Origin: Linyphia triangularis
Taxonomy: Eukaryota; Arthropoda; Arachnida; Araneae; Linyphiidae
Assembly (NCBI GenBank): GCA_963978545.1
Contig: OZ021722.1
Location: forward strand, 9,515,401 to 9,579,400
Length of the DNA: 64,000 nucleotides
Direction of reading: 5' to 3'
The notes under the pieces are model-generated. The model was not told where the DNA came from. It searched no databases and was given only the letters and a program-made list of their open reading frames with translations. This document shows positions 34,595 to 47,369 of the stretch, in pieces (within the stretch, counting starts at the first letter, position 1; each line of letters starts with the position of its first letter). The translations under genes were made by a program, and so were the position numbers.

Positions 34595-35075
34595 AGAATA
34601 TAACCCATAAAAAGTTTTTAATCTAAATCCTTTATATGCAAAGCGCCGTTTCTGTTGCCAGCGTGTGCTTTGTGTTGGCATCTAATTTTAAATATTAAAA
34701 ACATCTCTATTGGCAAAATTTCCGGTAAACTACTTTTCAAAATTAATTCATTAAAAATGACGGGCAATTTATGTACTCACATCCAAATATCTTTTATTTA
34801 ATCTGATTAAAACAATTTTATTATTTATTTACTAAAGCAATTTTGGCAACAGGAAATAGTTTCTTCAATGATCGGTTAGATGCTTTTGCAACGCGAATGA
34901 ATGACAGCAAGTTAGTTCATTAGTATTCCGTAAAAGCGACCTTTCAGTGACAGCCGCCAAAATTTTATAGAATGCATTGTCATCAACATCGAATCTATCT
35001 GTCAAGTTTCAGCCCGATTGGATGATGGCAAGGTGTTAATTAGGCCTTTGCAGATTTGCCTGCCATCGACAAACA
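34595..35075 (+). repeat. Interspersed repeat R, copy 1
   Basis: Markers: CTGTTGCCAGCGTGTGC, TTGGCATCTAATTTTAAATA, AAAAGCGACC, ATAGAATGCATTGTCATC, TTTCAGCCCGATTGGATG. A full partner lies at 54136-54665. Pieces occur at 10075-10137, 10707-10870, 18930-19080 (reversed), 45855-46015 and 48190-48297. No frame was recognised. Confidence 0.75.
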
Positions 35076-35099
35076 TATAAACGAAATCGAAGATTCTAT

Positions 35100-35341
35100 A
35101 ATGAATTTAAAATTAAGGAGAAAGATGGTATGATTCACCGACAATAGAAGTATGATAAAAGTTTTTAAATATTTAATAGATGAGAAATTCAATACATCAC
35201 TATCTAAATTTTCATTAAGATAGCAAAATGAACAATCAAAGTTAAGGCAAAATATTAACCGTCTTACGCCTCCATGAGTGCCATCTACCCCCCCCCCCCA
35301 CTTTCTCTCACCCCTGAAAATAATTTTAACGTTCCCCATGG
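35100..35341. mobile_element. Partial copy of the GGCGCC-ended hAT MITE
   Basis: Shares AATAGAAGTATGATA and TATTTAATAGATGAGA with the 19557-19839 element. Carries a run of 13 or so C near 35288. Confidence 0.6.
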
Positions 35342-35483
35342 TTTTAAAGGAATTTATGTTTACCCTAATTTAGTTGAATTATTAAATATTGTTTAAGTAA
35401 TTGTGATACGACGAATTCTCAATTTCTCATTAAAGCTATTAGCTATTAAGATTATTAAAATAGCTAAAGCTATTAAGGTTATT

Positions 35484-35600
35484 TAAATATGATAATTAAT
35501 TTTACATTTACACCAAAAAGTCAAGTTTTAGTACTATTTTTTCAAATAGTACTAAAACTTGACTTTTTGCTGTAAACGTAAAATTAATTATCATATTTGA
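35484..35600. repeat. Near-perfect hairpin with arms of about 55 bp
   Basis: AAAAAGTCAAGTTTTAGTAC pairs with its complement across a loop of only a few bases. The outer arms TATGATAATTAATTTTAC also pair. It may be a tiny foldback element. Confidence 0.88.
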
Positions 35601-35604
35601 ATCA

Positions 35605-36065
35605 CGCTAAATGTAAAAAAAGGGATGTGGAACATCGCACAACTTTCGATTACACTATATAACATTGGTCAACGCAGGAAAATTTGACATGTTTTATTTT
35701 CATTCATTTAAATAAAAAGGGCCAGTTTGGCGATATTTTTGGCGGTAATTTTAACATGAGGAAAAAAAAAAAAAAGACACGCCTAAATGGCAAAATTGGT
35801 GTTTTTATTCGATAGACATTAACATTGTCCTTGCTTGTGCGTGGAAATCAAAAAAATCAATCGTTGATGGACGATGCTCAAGGGCAGAGTGCTCTCTGTA
35901 TTAAGGGCACTCGTTTTTCAACTTTTTACGCTTTTATAGCATTTTTATGAGAATCTAGGAGGTGGGAATGTTTAGAACACCTTAAGAGGCATTACTACAG
36001 CGATTTTGAACAAAATCGTTTGAGCCGTTTTTTAGCAATTACTGAAAAATATGATTTTTTCAATT
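35605..36065 (+). repeat. Interspersed repeat X, copy 3 (3' truncated)
   Basis: GGATGTGGAACATCGCACAA through GAATGTTTAGAACACCTTAA and GAAAAATATGATTTTT, then lost. Confidence 0.7.
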
Positions 36066-36410
36066 GGACGACTTCTTACCCTTAAAACATACATTGATGC
36101 ATCTATTACACAAACCAATCAAAATATAAAAAATTGAAAAAGTGTTATATGACCCCTTTCTCTTAACTAGCGATTTATCAATGTTGCCTCTATACTATTA
36201 GAAATAGAGTAAAAATATAACTGTAGACGCTTTTACCACAAAATAGAAACCTTTATTTATAATCCAAATTGGTGGTTTCATTTAATTGGGCTCTTTTATT
36301 AAATCAAGTGAACGGAAACAACTGTCCAATAAAGGCAATTAAGTTTTTCTATGATTTTCACTTTCTACTGTCCAAAAAGAATAAAATAAATGTTATAAAG
36401 AACAATAATT

Positions 36411-36592
36411 GTTGGTTGGTTGTTTTCAGATTATCTGGCGCCATCAGGAACACGAGGGATATAATGCGCCGAAACATTCGTCATTTGACAAGCCAACATA
36501 CATTTACAAACACCCAAGCCTAACACGGGACTAGAACCCGCAACCTTGCGGTCTAGAAGCTAGCACGCTAATCACTCTACCGTTTGGTCGAC
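36411..36592 (-). mobile_element. SINE-A copy 7
   Basis: Flanked by CAATAATT on both sides (8 bp, possibly 10 with one mismatch). The B box is damaged (GGTTCTAGTCC). Confidence 0.9.
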
Positions 36593-36921
36593 CAATAATT
36601 ATTGAATAATAAATAATAAGATTAATTCTTTACATACTTAAATGCTTATGATTTAATTCTTCAAATAAAATAGCCGCTTCAGCAACGTCAGACACGAACA
36701 TTCAGTTAAATCGCAATAAAATATCTTCACCTCATAGTGCGCGAACACATTTACTGCACCGGTGAAAACAGCCGTAAATGGCCAGTACTTTCCGAAGATT
36801 CATAGGAATTTTATCATCCCCTCTATATTATTAATGTGAACTATCGTATTCGACTGTCTAGTACTGCTCGTTCTACTAAAATGGTGTAAATCCCCCCCTT
36901 CAACTATCAGATAGTTTCTAC

Positions 36922-37686
36922 CATGGGCGCCCCCATGAATACTTGCAAGAGGGTGCAAGGGTAGATTTTTATCAAAATCATTAATTTTTTTAGAAATGTT
37001 AATTAATAATTATGCATTATAAATTATACTCTTTGAGAATAGTTAAAATTCATTGTATATATTTTTGAATTTGCGCAACCCTGATAAAGAGAAAAAAAAT
37101 ACAAAATAGTAAAAATAATAAAATATTTATTTTTAAGGATTTTTTTTTATCATCCAACTAGATCTCACGGCATTCAAGAGACAATGTTTAGAATAGAGGA
37201 ACTCAAAGATGCATAAATACAGAAGAGTACAATTTTTTTCTTTCTTTCAAGTTTCGGATGTAACGAAAAAAAAATGAAACAAGAAAGCAGTATTGGAATA
37301 TGTTCAATTGAATTCTAAAAATAGATTTCAAGACAGTATATCTGATGACTTAGAAAACAAAACATTTTCCTTGAATTTTGACATCTACACAGAAAATTAT
37401 TATACTATAAAAGGAATAAATACTTCTACTCATCAGCCTCTAATAATCATAGAGAACAAGCGCCAGAAAATCGTCACGCAAGTAGTTATAAAAAACGACA
37501 TAGGAAAGAAACGAAAGACTAAATTAATAGAAGAAAAAAATAAATGCTCATTGTACCATAAAAGTATAAACGGCATATGTGCTTTTTTGATCTTGGAACT
37601 TACATCTTTTCCCCCATTTTTTTAAAAAATTTAAGAGCCAGGGGGGTGCAAATGCACCTCTTTGCACCCTCCTGGGGGCTCCCATG
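36922..37686. mobile_element. hAT-type MITE, GGCGCC-ended family, 765 bp
   Basis: Ends CATGGGCGCCCCCATG and GGGGGCTCCCATG with a perfect 8-bp duplication GTTTCTAC at 36914-36921 and 37687-37694. Subterminal GAGGGTGCAAG strings repeat at both ends. An interior 110-codon plus-strand frame (37293-37625) has no transposase motif. Confidence 0.92.
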
Positions 37687-37814
37687 GTTTCTACTATGAA
37701 GCTTTCTGCTTACACAATGTATTTTACTGAAAGAGAAAAATAACTCACGTGTATACTAGTTCTTAATAACTCAAACGTAATAACATACAACAGTTTGAAG
37801 CACTAAAGAGGATG

Positions 37815-38445
37815 TCATAATAAGGATCATTTCCTACACTCGCTGTGTTACAATCTCCTAACCCAGTGCATTTAGAAACTACTTTCTAGAAAACCTTGAA
37901 AATTGGTGAGTAGGTACGAAAATGATCACTTAATGAAATGACATCAATTAAAGACTCGAAAATAACGACTAATTTATTTTATTTTATATTTGAGATCCTT
38001 AACGTCAATGCCTATGCAGTGGCACCCCCTGGTTTAGTCTTTTGATATATATATATATATATTTAAATTTCCATTTAAAATAGACGTTATATTCGAGATT
38101 TTAACTTATGTCATTTTATTGAGTGATCATTTTCGTACCTACTCACCAATTTTCAAGGTTTTATACAAAGTAGTTTCTAAATGCACTATGTTAGGAGATT
38201 GTAACATAGCGAGAGTATAGGGATCTTTACTAGGTTGGTTGTTTTCAGATTATCTGGAGGCGTCAGCAGCACAAGGGCTATAATGCGCCGAAACATTCGT
38301 CATTAGACAAGCCAACATACATTTACAAACACCCATGCCAACACGGGACTCGGAACCCGCAACCTCGCGGTCTAGAAGCTAGCACGCTAACCACTAGACC
38401 GTTTGGTCGGCGGATCTTTACTAGGAATTGCTCTTAACATTGCAA
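37815..38445. mobile_element. TTAA MITE (18307 family), copy 2
   Basis: Inverted arms AAGGATCATTTCCTACACTC and GTAACATAGCGAGAGTATAG, right end AGGAATTGCTCTTAA. The left TTAA is lost. A SINE-A is inserted in the right arm. Confidence 0.7.
38233..38411 (-). mobile_element. SINE-A copy 8, nested in a TTAA MITE
   Basis: Target duplication GGATCTTTACTA at 38221-38232 and 38412-38423. The B box has the extra C. Confidence 0.94.
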
Positions 38446-38622
38446 TTGAATTGCAATTTGAAACATATCTGCACATTCATAACTAAGAAACTAATAGTAA
38501 TACATCCAATTTTGAGAAACAGTCTTTTTTATAAATACATTTTTCTTACATCCAGAAATTGATTCCAAGGCAAAATTAATATCATTTTAGCAAGATTCGA
38601 GCATTATTTTTCCCCGCATGTC

Positions 38623-38661
<39 letters not shown>

Positions 38662-39597
38662 TATTAAAAGTTTTAATTTTGAGTTTGGCATGCCAACAAG
38701 CACAACATAACGAGTTAGTGCAATAAAGGATTGTTCAAAGACACCCCGACGTTACCGCTTTTTCAGCAAGTACTAGTAAGGCATTGCATCGACAACATGA
38801 CGATTAAATACTCCTGTAGTGGTAATTTAGAGTTTGAAACTTATTTACACATTCATACCAAAGAAACTAATAGTAATACATCCAATTTTGAGAAACAGGC
38901 AAGAGAAAATAATTTCACCATTTTCGTATTTGTTAAACAATGTATAAGATCCGAAATAAGTAAAAAACTAGGGATTTGGAACATTGAGCACCTTATCATT
39001 TACACTATAATACTGGTAACTAAATTTAAATTTGACTAGGAATCGTGTTATTATCATTTTCATATTTTCATTCGTTTGAAAAATTTGCCAATTTGGCAAT
39101 TTTTTTGGCGACATACTTCTCGATCATTCTTACATTATCCTTTCATGTAAGCGAAAGAGAGGAGAGGTTAAAAACGGTGGTTGATGAGCGATGCTCAAGA
39201 AAAGATAACTCTGTGTCAACCTTAAGAGGCAGTAACCACAGCGAAATCCGTAACAATCATTTCTCAGCAATTGCTGAAAAACGTATTTTTGCGTCGATAG
39301 GTTCGAAAGATTTGAAGCCAAAGCAGATTAAAACTTGCAGAAATTTATTCCGATATAACTCTTCACAGATTCTCTTACAACTCCAGAACTTCTCGTTCTA
39401 GTAGACTCAATACAGCTCTTTACACAACAATAGAGCACAAAATAGCAGTTAAAAACTTGGCAACACAACTGCTACAAATCACCGCAAAGGACAATGTAAT
39501 ACAGTTCACTTTCGGAACCTGAATGCTCGTTGAGAGACAGCTAACTCAGTAACTCCAGTCAACTAACTAACTCCACTCAAGGCCGGCCTTATATAGG

Positions 39598-39777
39598 TTG
39601 GTTGGTTGTATTCAGATTATCTGGCGCCGTCAACAACACGAGGGCTATAATGCGCCGAAACATTCGTCATCAGACAAGCCAACATACATTTACAAACACC
39701 CATGCCAACACGCGACTCGAACCCGCAACCTCGCGGTCTAGAAGCTAGCACGCTAACCACTATACCGTTTGGTCGGC
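39598..39777 (-). mobile_element. SINE-A copy 9, nested in solo LTR 4
   Basis: Target duplication GGCCTTATATAGG at 39585-39597 and 39778-39790. Confidence 0.95.
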
Positions 39778-39784
39778 GGCCTTA

Positions 39785-40050
39785 TATAGGAGTCAATACT
39801 TCGTGAATCTTCTAGAGATAGAAATTTGGAGGACTTTCGAAATCGTAGTCGAAAAGTCCTATACATGTACATGGGAACCAAAAATGTTGCCAAATGATCG
39901 CCAAGTTTGGCGACATTTATAGGAGTCAATACTTCGTGAATCTTCTAGAGATAGAAATTTGGAGGACTTTCGAAATCGTAGTCGAAAAGTCCTATACATG
40001 TACATGGGAACCAAAAATGTCGCCAAATGATCGCCAAGTTTGGCGACATT
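39785..40050. repeat. Internal tandem duplication in solo LTR 4
   Basis: The unit of about 126 bp starts TATAGGAGTCAATACTTCG and contains GTCCTATACATGTACATGGG and TTTGGCGACATT. The two copies are almost identical. Confidence 0.93.
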
Positions 40051-40689
40051 TTGCAATTTCTCGCTAAAACCGTCGCCAACTTGGCTCTATCTAACCAACT
40101 TGGCGAGATTGCCCTTAACCCTAATGTTAAATGCCCTGCTCCTTGTAAAACTCGCTTCCCAGCATTATCTCTGTAAAACTCGTTATCAAGCATTAAGAGA
40201 TACATTGCAGGAAACCGAACTAAAGAACTCTTGCACTGCCTTATGCGAAATGTACATAAATGTTCTTTTTTACATAATTAATACCTAGAGATATTTACAA
40301 ATATACAGAAATTCGTAACAGTATTTTTCTCGTGTTTTGCTCATGCAGTATATTGTTGAAAACCTTAATTACAGGTCCCATGGCCACCACTATAACCCGT
40401 ATACCAAATTTGAACAAGTCAATTCGTTCGGGAGTTATGTTGACTACGTCCGCACAGACAGACATTTTTTCTAGACAGCTTTTTTGAAGTCAAGATGTTC
40501 CAAAAGCATGAAAAAATGCACAAAAAAAAAAATTGAACTTTTTTTTACCAAAACAATACTTTCATTAACCTATGTTAACAAATGGGTAACACATCAAGAA
40601 CTTAAATTTTTCTGGAGAATTAAAAGCTTCTCAACAAATAAACTCATACACAGGTATAATACTTTTTCAACTACTATTTTCATTGATAT

Positions 40690-41402
40690 TGATACGAATT
40701 TTTGTATATTTGTAAATATTTCGTAGTGTTAATTTTGTAAATAGGAAAATTTATGTACATTTCGCATAAGGTAGTGCAATAGTTTGTTTTCCTGCAATGA
40801 GTCTCTTTGATGCTTGATAACGAGTTTTACAGAGAAAACGCTGGGAAGCGTGTTTTACAAGGAGCAGGACATTTAACATTATGGTAATGGCAATCTCGCC
40901 AAATTGCCGAGATAGAGCCAAGTTGGCGACGGTTTTAACGACTAATTTTTATCGCCAAATATCGCCAAACTTGGAGACCATTTGGCGATATTTTCGGTCC
41001 CCATGCACTTGTATAGGACTTTTCGACTACGATCTGGAAAGTTTTCCAAATATCTACCTCTAGAAGTTTCAAGAATGTTCGAGTCAGTTAGTTGACTGGA
41101 ATTTCTGAGTTGAGATACTGACTGAGTGGAGTTACTGACTTGGTTGTCTGTCAGCGAGCATTCAGAGTGTTCCGAAAGTGAACTGTATTGCATTGTCTTT
41201 TGCGGTGATTTAGCAGCTGTGTGTCAAGTTTAACTGCTGTTTATGCTCTATTGCTGTGTATAGAGCTGTATTGAGTCTACTAGAACGAGAAGTTTTGGTG
41301 TTGTAAAGGAATCTGTGAAGAGTTATATATTCTGCAAGGAATATATTTCTGCAAGTTTTGATCTGCTTTGGCTTCAAATCTTTCGAACCCGTCCACGCAA
41401 CA
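40690..41402 (+). mobile_element. Solo LTR 2
   Basis: 713 bp, TGATACGAAT...GCAACA, flanked by ATAT. Lies in inverted orientation to solo LTR 4, about 370 bp away. Confidence 0.87.
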
Positions 41403-41676
41403 ATATTGATTGTGCTTTATCAGCGCCAATCTCTAACTCTTCCGGGTAATTATCCACGATTCATACTCTAATTGCAAAGAAAGCCTATGAAGTAGCCGTC
41501 ATATTGCTCCCCAACTAATGCTCTGTAATTGGTTGTCCTTTTGCTTACTAACAAACGCTTACTACTTAGATGGAAAGTTACTATTATTGACCTCTATTCC
41601 GAGATTTAAGCTTTCTTCTCCACCTTCAAATCAATAACCAAGCATGCACAAATCAGAATAATATGCGTAAATATTT

Positions 41677-42085
41677 AATAGTTTAAAAAACTAAAAAACA
41701 CGCTATAAATGAAAAGTGAACTAAAAAGTAGAAAATAATTTCAAATAAGTTTGAAATAAAAATAGAGTGATTAACAAGGAATATTTATTTTACAGTAAAA
41801 AAGCATGGGGTGCTTTAAAAGATATTTTCATAATGGCTCTACTTTTACCAATATCTGTCATTAAATATTTACAACAACTGACATCAAGCACCCCACGCTT
41901 TTTTTGTACGATAAAATAAATATTTCTTGTTAATCACTCTATTCTTATTTCAAACTTATTTAAAATTATTTTCTACTTTTTAGTTCACTTTTCTATTAAA
42001 GCGTGTTTTTTAGTTTTTTAAACTATTAATTATTTTCTACTTTTTAGTTTGGTTTTCTATTAAAGCGTGTTTTTTAAACTATTAA
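41677..42085. mobile_element. Foldback element M, copy 2
   Basis: The arms match copy 1, but the central loop (TACTTTTACCAATATCTGTC) is in the opposite orientation relative to the arms. It also has the extra partial right arm. Confidence 0.8.
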
Positions 42086-42819
42086 TTATTTTTTCTGTTA
42101 ACTATAAATTTTTTTAGTAAACTTTTTTATTTAAGTGTAAAAAACTCTCCAGTTGTTTCTGCCAATAGTCATATGTTAGTCTCAAATTTAAGTTATGTGC
42201 ATGCCTTAGTACACGCCGTATTACTTGGCACGAAACACTACCGTGTCTCTGAATATGAATAATCACTAATCCTGAAAATCCTGGTAAGGATAATGAGACT
42301 TAAAAAAACACGCTTTGTATAACCATCGTTCCCAAGACAAATCTTTCAAATGTCTGCCTTATCAAATGTCGATGATAGGTTCTGTGATTACTGGGATTGT
42401 AACGGGTAACGGCACACCAGGGTTCAATTCCGGAGAAGGTTGGTTGATTGGAATTTAACGGCGTAAGGGCAACACGAGCTAATCCTTGTGATAAAGCGAC
42501 AAATTTATTGAATTATTGTATTGTCATCGGACTTTGACAAATGTGCAAAGTTTGAATCAAATCTGATCGCTCTAATTAGGGCAAAATCGAGCCCAAAAGA
42601 GTCGGTTACAAGCATACAGGTGAAACTAATAAAAGCGTGGCTAAAAACTAAAAAAGTATCTTCGTTTGTATTTCTTTTAATTTACAAGAATATAAATAAA
42701 ACTTTTATTTAGCCTATATTTTATATTAACGTATAAAATATTTCTATTAATTTTATAAAGTATTTCGAGTCGTTAAAGTTTTTATCAAATGATTGAACTT
42801 TTAAAAGTACAGTTCGGTC

Positions 42820-44055
42820 GGTACAATACGCAGAAGAAAAAAATCTGAATGATTGCTATATCTTGTATTCTAATTGATGAAATAACAAAAGTCCAGTACC
42901 GTTGTAAATCGTGGAAGGTCTTTATTAATTGTATACAATATTTTTATCATGAGGACATCATCATCTACATATTAAAACTAAACCATAATTTAAAAAGTTC
43001 AATGTCAATCCCATAATATTATACCATGTTTAGATTTAGAATACAAAAAAAATCATGATTTTCCAATAAGTGGTTAGTAATTTATATTATGTCAAAAAAA
43101 ATGGCAAGTTAATATTAAAAAGAAAATTTGTTTTTTTTTAGCCATAAATTCTTAAATAGTTAATAATTTTTTGCAATTTTTGGTTCAAACTAAAGTATAT
43201 TTAAGGCCAGACATAAATAACATGCAACTTTTGTATTAAACATTTTTTTATTAATAATTATTAATTAATAAAACTAAACCAAATACCAAGTTTTGGTATT
43301 TGGTTTAATTTTTTTTAGTTTTAAATTTTTTTTTTAAATAGAAACATTATTTTTTTGCTTCTATTAGAATAATCATGGTTGAAAACCCTTCCAGAATTTT
43401 TTTTCATTCCATTTTGACTTTAGGTTCTCAGTATTTTAGCAAAAATGTAAAAAAGCTCACTTTCAGGGACCGTGTCATAGTTTACGTCTTGGAAGCACGC
43501 AAAACGTTTCCTTTTCCCCGCTGCAAAGAAATTTGCTCTCAAGATCGACCAAACCATTTTCGCTCATAAGTGACGTGTTTCTCAGCATAATGAATAGAAA
43601 TTTGGTATATAGCGTAAACGAAATATTCTAAATCGAATGAAAACATAAAAAAATAAGTTGGTTGTATTCAGATTATCTGGCGCCGTCAGCAACACGAGTG
43701 CTATAATGCGCCGAAACATTCGTCATTAGACAAGCCAACATACATTTACAAACACACATGCCCAACACGGGACTCGAACCCTCAACCTCGCGGTCGAGAA
43801 GCTAGCACGCTAACCACTATACCGTTTGGTCGGCCATAAAAATATAAGAGTTTCGTATTAAAACTTTTAAAAATAGAGTTAAATTTACTTAGTATACAGC
43901 CCCCTAAGATGAAAATTGCACAAGACTTATAGAAAATCGTAAACAAAACATTTTGGTGCAAACCACAAGATTCTACGATAATTAGAACCGAAGTTATAGC
44001 CATCGTTCGTATTATTATTATTATTATTATTTTTTTTTTTTTTTTTGCGTACTCA
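42820..44055. mobile_element. TA-flanked element, mariner-like size, copy 2
   Basis: Parallel to 32650-33834: ATTGCTATATCTTGTATTCT at one end and TATAGCCATCGTTCG at the other. Contains a SINE-A, an inner palindrome AACCAAATACCAA (43270-43318) and an ATT-run expansion near the right end. Confidence 0.7.
43658..43834 (-). mobile_element. SINE-A copy 10, nested in the mariner-like element
   Basis: Flanks CATAAAAAAATAAG / CATAAAAATATAAG (one mismatch). The uninterrupted site is visible in the 33.65-kb copy. Confidence 0.92.
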
Positions 44056-44159
44056 ACTAAAAGTTTATGGCTATTATTTATATTATTTAAAACTGGAAAG
44101 AAAAGGAAAAAAAAAACATTTGAATTGACCTTAACCTTAAAAAAAATTGAATTGTTAGC

Positions 44160-44540
44160 ATACAAACCAAGCTGACGAAGGATATGAGTGTTTGTTAATT
44201 TGATGACAGATTTATTACAGAGATAAATTTTGTTACTTGCTTACCCACCTATTCTAAGAAAACAGAAGGATCTTTCTTAACTTCAAGATATGAAATGCAG
44301 ATGGCTAACCTATTTTCGAACATCGTCCTTAAGATAGAATCTTTCTTTCAAAACAGATTATTTTAAAAAGTGTTTTTAATATTCTAACTTACATAGATCA
44401 TAATTATATGGATGGCAATTAAAAACAAAATCAGCTGGTATTTTTAACAGTATTTGATTTGAATTTTCATTCGGATTCATTCAAAAAGTCTTAGTATATC
44501 CTTGGTTGTATCGAATATTTTCTAGTACCAGAGTCACACG
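44160..44540. other. No gene recognised
   Basis: AT-rich intron, nothing identified. Confidence 0.5.
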
Positions 44541-44542
44541 AG

Positions 44543-44655
44543 AGCTACATGAAAATACCGAATTACCACGAACATCCACTCCTAAACCAGGATTCGAACT
44601 CGGCACCTTTGGCATGCAAGGCCAGAACGCTAACCTCGCAGCCATTAGGTAAGTA
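44543..44655 (-). mobile_element. SINE-B copy 5 (partial)
   Basis: On the plus strand ACGAACATCC...GGATTCGAACTCGG...GGCATGCAAGGCCAGAACGC. The tail region is missing and no clear duplication was found. Confidence 0.75.
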
Positions 44656-45111
44656 CGTCTCACTTGAAGTCGTTCAAGAGGCAACGGCATCCCGCATTTG
44701 CTTCTATAAGGGAGAAAACTCGAAAATCCATATATTTTATAATATACACCATACTCTCTGCCGCAATCACCCCGCTGTCGACTGTTTAGAAAGATGTTTA
44801 AACATGCGGTCACTTAAGCTCGTTATTGTAATTTAAAAGGAAATGATTAAATTTTTAAAGTTAGATAACATATAGGTTAAGCGAAACTTTAGGCAATAGA
44901 TAGGTAAATGGATTCGGATAAGAAGTATTATAATAGTAAAGTGTTCTTGAAATAATATTATACAGGATATTCCGGCGATAATGTTATACAGGATTAGCTG
45001 CCGCCGTGACTTTTTTTATATTTACTATACCGTTACAGAATAGAAGAACAGATAACTGCAAGTGAAAATGTATGTTGCGACCAATGACCAAAGTTTACAC
45101 ACTTCGTTATA

Positions 45112-45753
45112 GACTGAAAGGCGACTGCAATTTTTGGATCCCATCGAACATCATTCTGAAAAAGTGAGTAGATTACGAATCCACTGGTCTGCCGTGGCAA
45201 AAATGGCCGAAAATCGACTTTTAATAAGTTGAACTAAATCCATTTGCCATATGCGCCATAACTTGCAAAATAATGATCATTTTGTTTTATTTGGTAACCC
45301 TCACTTTTTAATTTTCAATTAAGAAGGTTGCAGACGATTCGGATATCTGGCGACGGTCTACTTGCATCTATTAAAAGGGAGCCAAGTTGGCAATAAACAT
45401 TACGTCACTGATGACGTAACTGATGTCGCCAATTTGGCTTACTTTTAAAAGTTATAAGTTTTCCGAGCCAAAGATCAGAAATCGTTTGTGCTTTTTTAAA
45501 AAATATTGTATGTGTTTTATCAAAATACAGTGAGTTGCCAGACGAAAAAGGTTGTTTTCTTTTTGGCAAGTTATGACATATTTGGCAATCGGATTTTAGT
45601 TCAACTCATTCCAAGTCGATTTTTGACCAGTTTCGGCCATTTTTACCACGGCAGACCAGTGGATTCGTAATCTATTCACTTTTCTCCAATTTCTATATAA
45701 AAAATTCAGAATGACGTTCGGTGAGGTCCAAAATTTGCAGTCACCTCTCGGAC
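45112..45753. mobile_element. TA-flanked foldback MITE, copy 2
   Basis: 642 bp, GACTGAAAGGCGACTGC to GCAGTCACCTCTCGGAC, flanked by TA. The internal layout is colinear with copy 1 at 3193-3830. Confidence 0.87.
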
Positions 45754-46093
45754 TATTAAATTAGTTTAATTAGTTTGACAAAAATTTGAACCAGAATAGG
45801 TTATGTTCGAAAGTGGATTAATTAGGCGTCTGAAGCGCCAATATAAATGTGTGTAAAAGTGGGCTTTCAGTGACAGTGCCCAAAAGTATAGAATGCATTG
45901 TAATCAACTACGAGTCTCTGTTCAGTCTCAGCTGGATTGCCTGACGACATAATTAGATCCTCGAAGATATTCCAGCCACAAACACACAAATAAACACACA
46001 AATCGAAGTTAATAATATAAGAAAAGTTCTCGTCTAGGTTTGATGTTTTCTAGATTTGTGTTCTAATCTAATATTAATATATTTCACAGAATG

Positions 46094-46276
46094 GTTGGTT
46101 GGTTGTTTTCAGATCATCTTGCGCCTTCAGCAACACGAGGGCTATAATGCACCGAAACATTCGTCATTAGACAAGCCAACATATATTTACAAACACCCAT
46201 GTCTAACACGGGACTCGGAACCCGAAACCTCGCGGTCTAGAAGCTAGCACGCTAACCACTATACCGTTTGGTCGGC
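46094..46276 (-). mobile_element. SINE-A copy 11
   Basis: Target duplication TATTTCACAGAATG at 46080-46093 and 46277-46290. The B box has the extra C. Confidence 0.94.
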
Positions 46277-46299
46277 TATTTCACAGAATGATTTTACAC

Positions 46300-47365
46300 A
46301 GTTAACTTTGGTTGTTTAAAATCATTCTGTGGAACATATTTCTTAATTGTTGATACCGCTATTATTGCCACCTAACTTATAACAATAAAACTTGACATGA
46401 TTTGTTAATAAGTTTTTAAATCTGCTGCTGATCGCTTTTGGGGAATTTTTTATTTGAATATTTTTTTAATGACTATACTTAACTAAACTAAAAATTTGCC
46501 GGAATGTGTTTGCTGAACATTCGATTTTATTCTTAAAACTTTATCCAATACTTTTAAGCTTTCATAGAATACAAAAGTACAACACTTTGTTTGTTTTTTT
46601 AAAGGAAAAAAAAAGCTTTTAAATACTTCTGCATCAATCATTATAACTTATTTAAGAAGCGTTTTAAATATTCTATGATTTTCAAACAATACCTGTCAAA
46701 AATTCGAAAATGCGCTTGTTGTTGCGTCTGACGAATTCTCAAACTAATCTTCAAAGTATGTGTGTGCGGTGGAACAGAACGCCCAACAACATCTTTAATA
46801 ATTCAAATTCAAATAGCCTATTAGAATTTTGCTCAGGTGCTTAGTTAGGCTTTATTTCAGTGGTCTGTATTGAAATCTTTCCAGAAACTCTCCGAGGTCA
46901 ATATCGTCTGATGATGACGTCATTCTTTTTGATATTCAAAATTACGGCAAAAATCAATTAGTTCGTTTACTGAAATTAATGCGTTTTTCAAAGTTTTTTT
47001 TTTTTTTTTTTTTTTTTTACGTTATTCCATCATCTGGAGATATTTGCGACTCGTCACAATACACCTTTAAATACAAAATCGATTTTTTTTTTTTATTTTA
47101 TACCCGATCATATTTCACATTTCACTTTCCCCCGATCTTAACATTTGACTGTGACGTAACCATGCATAAAATCCATTATATATTTGTGATAGATAAAAAT
47201 TAAGAAGTTTAATTATTAGTATTAATAATTTTTATTATTTACTGATTGTTAATATTCAATGAAGAACATTAATATCTTCTACAACTTAGAGCATGCTTGG
47301 TCATTGACTTGAAGTTGAAGAAGGCTTGGCAATCACTATATAGATCTATACTTGCTACTTCCCCT
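46300..47365. other. No gene recognised
   Basis: AT-rich intron with a T run near 46996. Nothing identified. Confidence 0.5.
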
Positions 47366-47369
47366 AAAA

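Larger units (their letters stand above)
39287..40320 (-). mobile_element. Solo LTR 4, enlarged
   Basis: Reverse-oriented copy of the 710-bp LTR, flanked by the 4-bp duplication GTAT. The extra length comes from a SINE-A (with its duplication) and a tandem duplication of about 126 bp. Subtracting both leaves about 715 bp. Confidence 0.88.
38930..40600 (+). repeat. Interspersed repeat X, copy 4, split by solo LTR 4
   Basis: The left part (38930-39286) ends within GCTGAAAAACGTAT. The right part resumes at 40321 with GTATTTTT and continues through GGTCCCATGGCCACCACTA and GTTCGGGAGTTATG. Confidence 0.8.

Noticed and set aside
37293..37625. 110-codon frame inside the 765-bp hAT MITE
   Set aside because: Checked for a transposase or BED finger, but no motif is visible. 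The element is too short to be autonomous.
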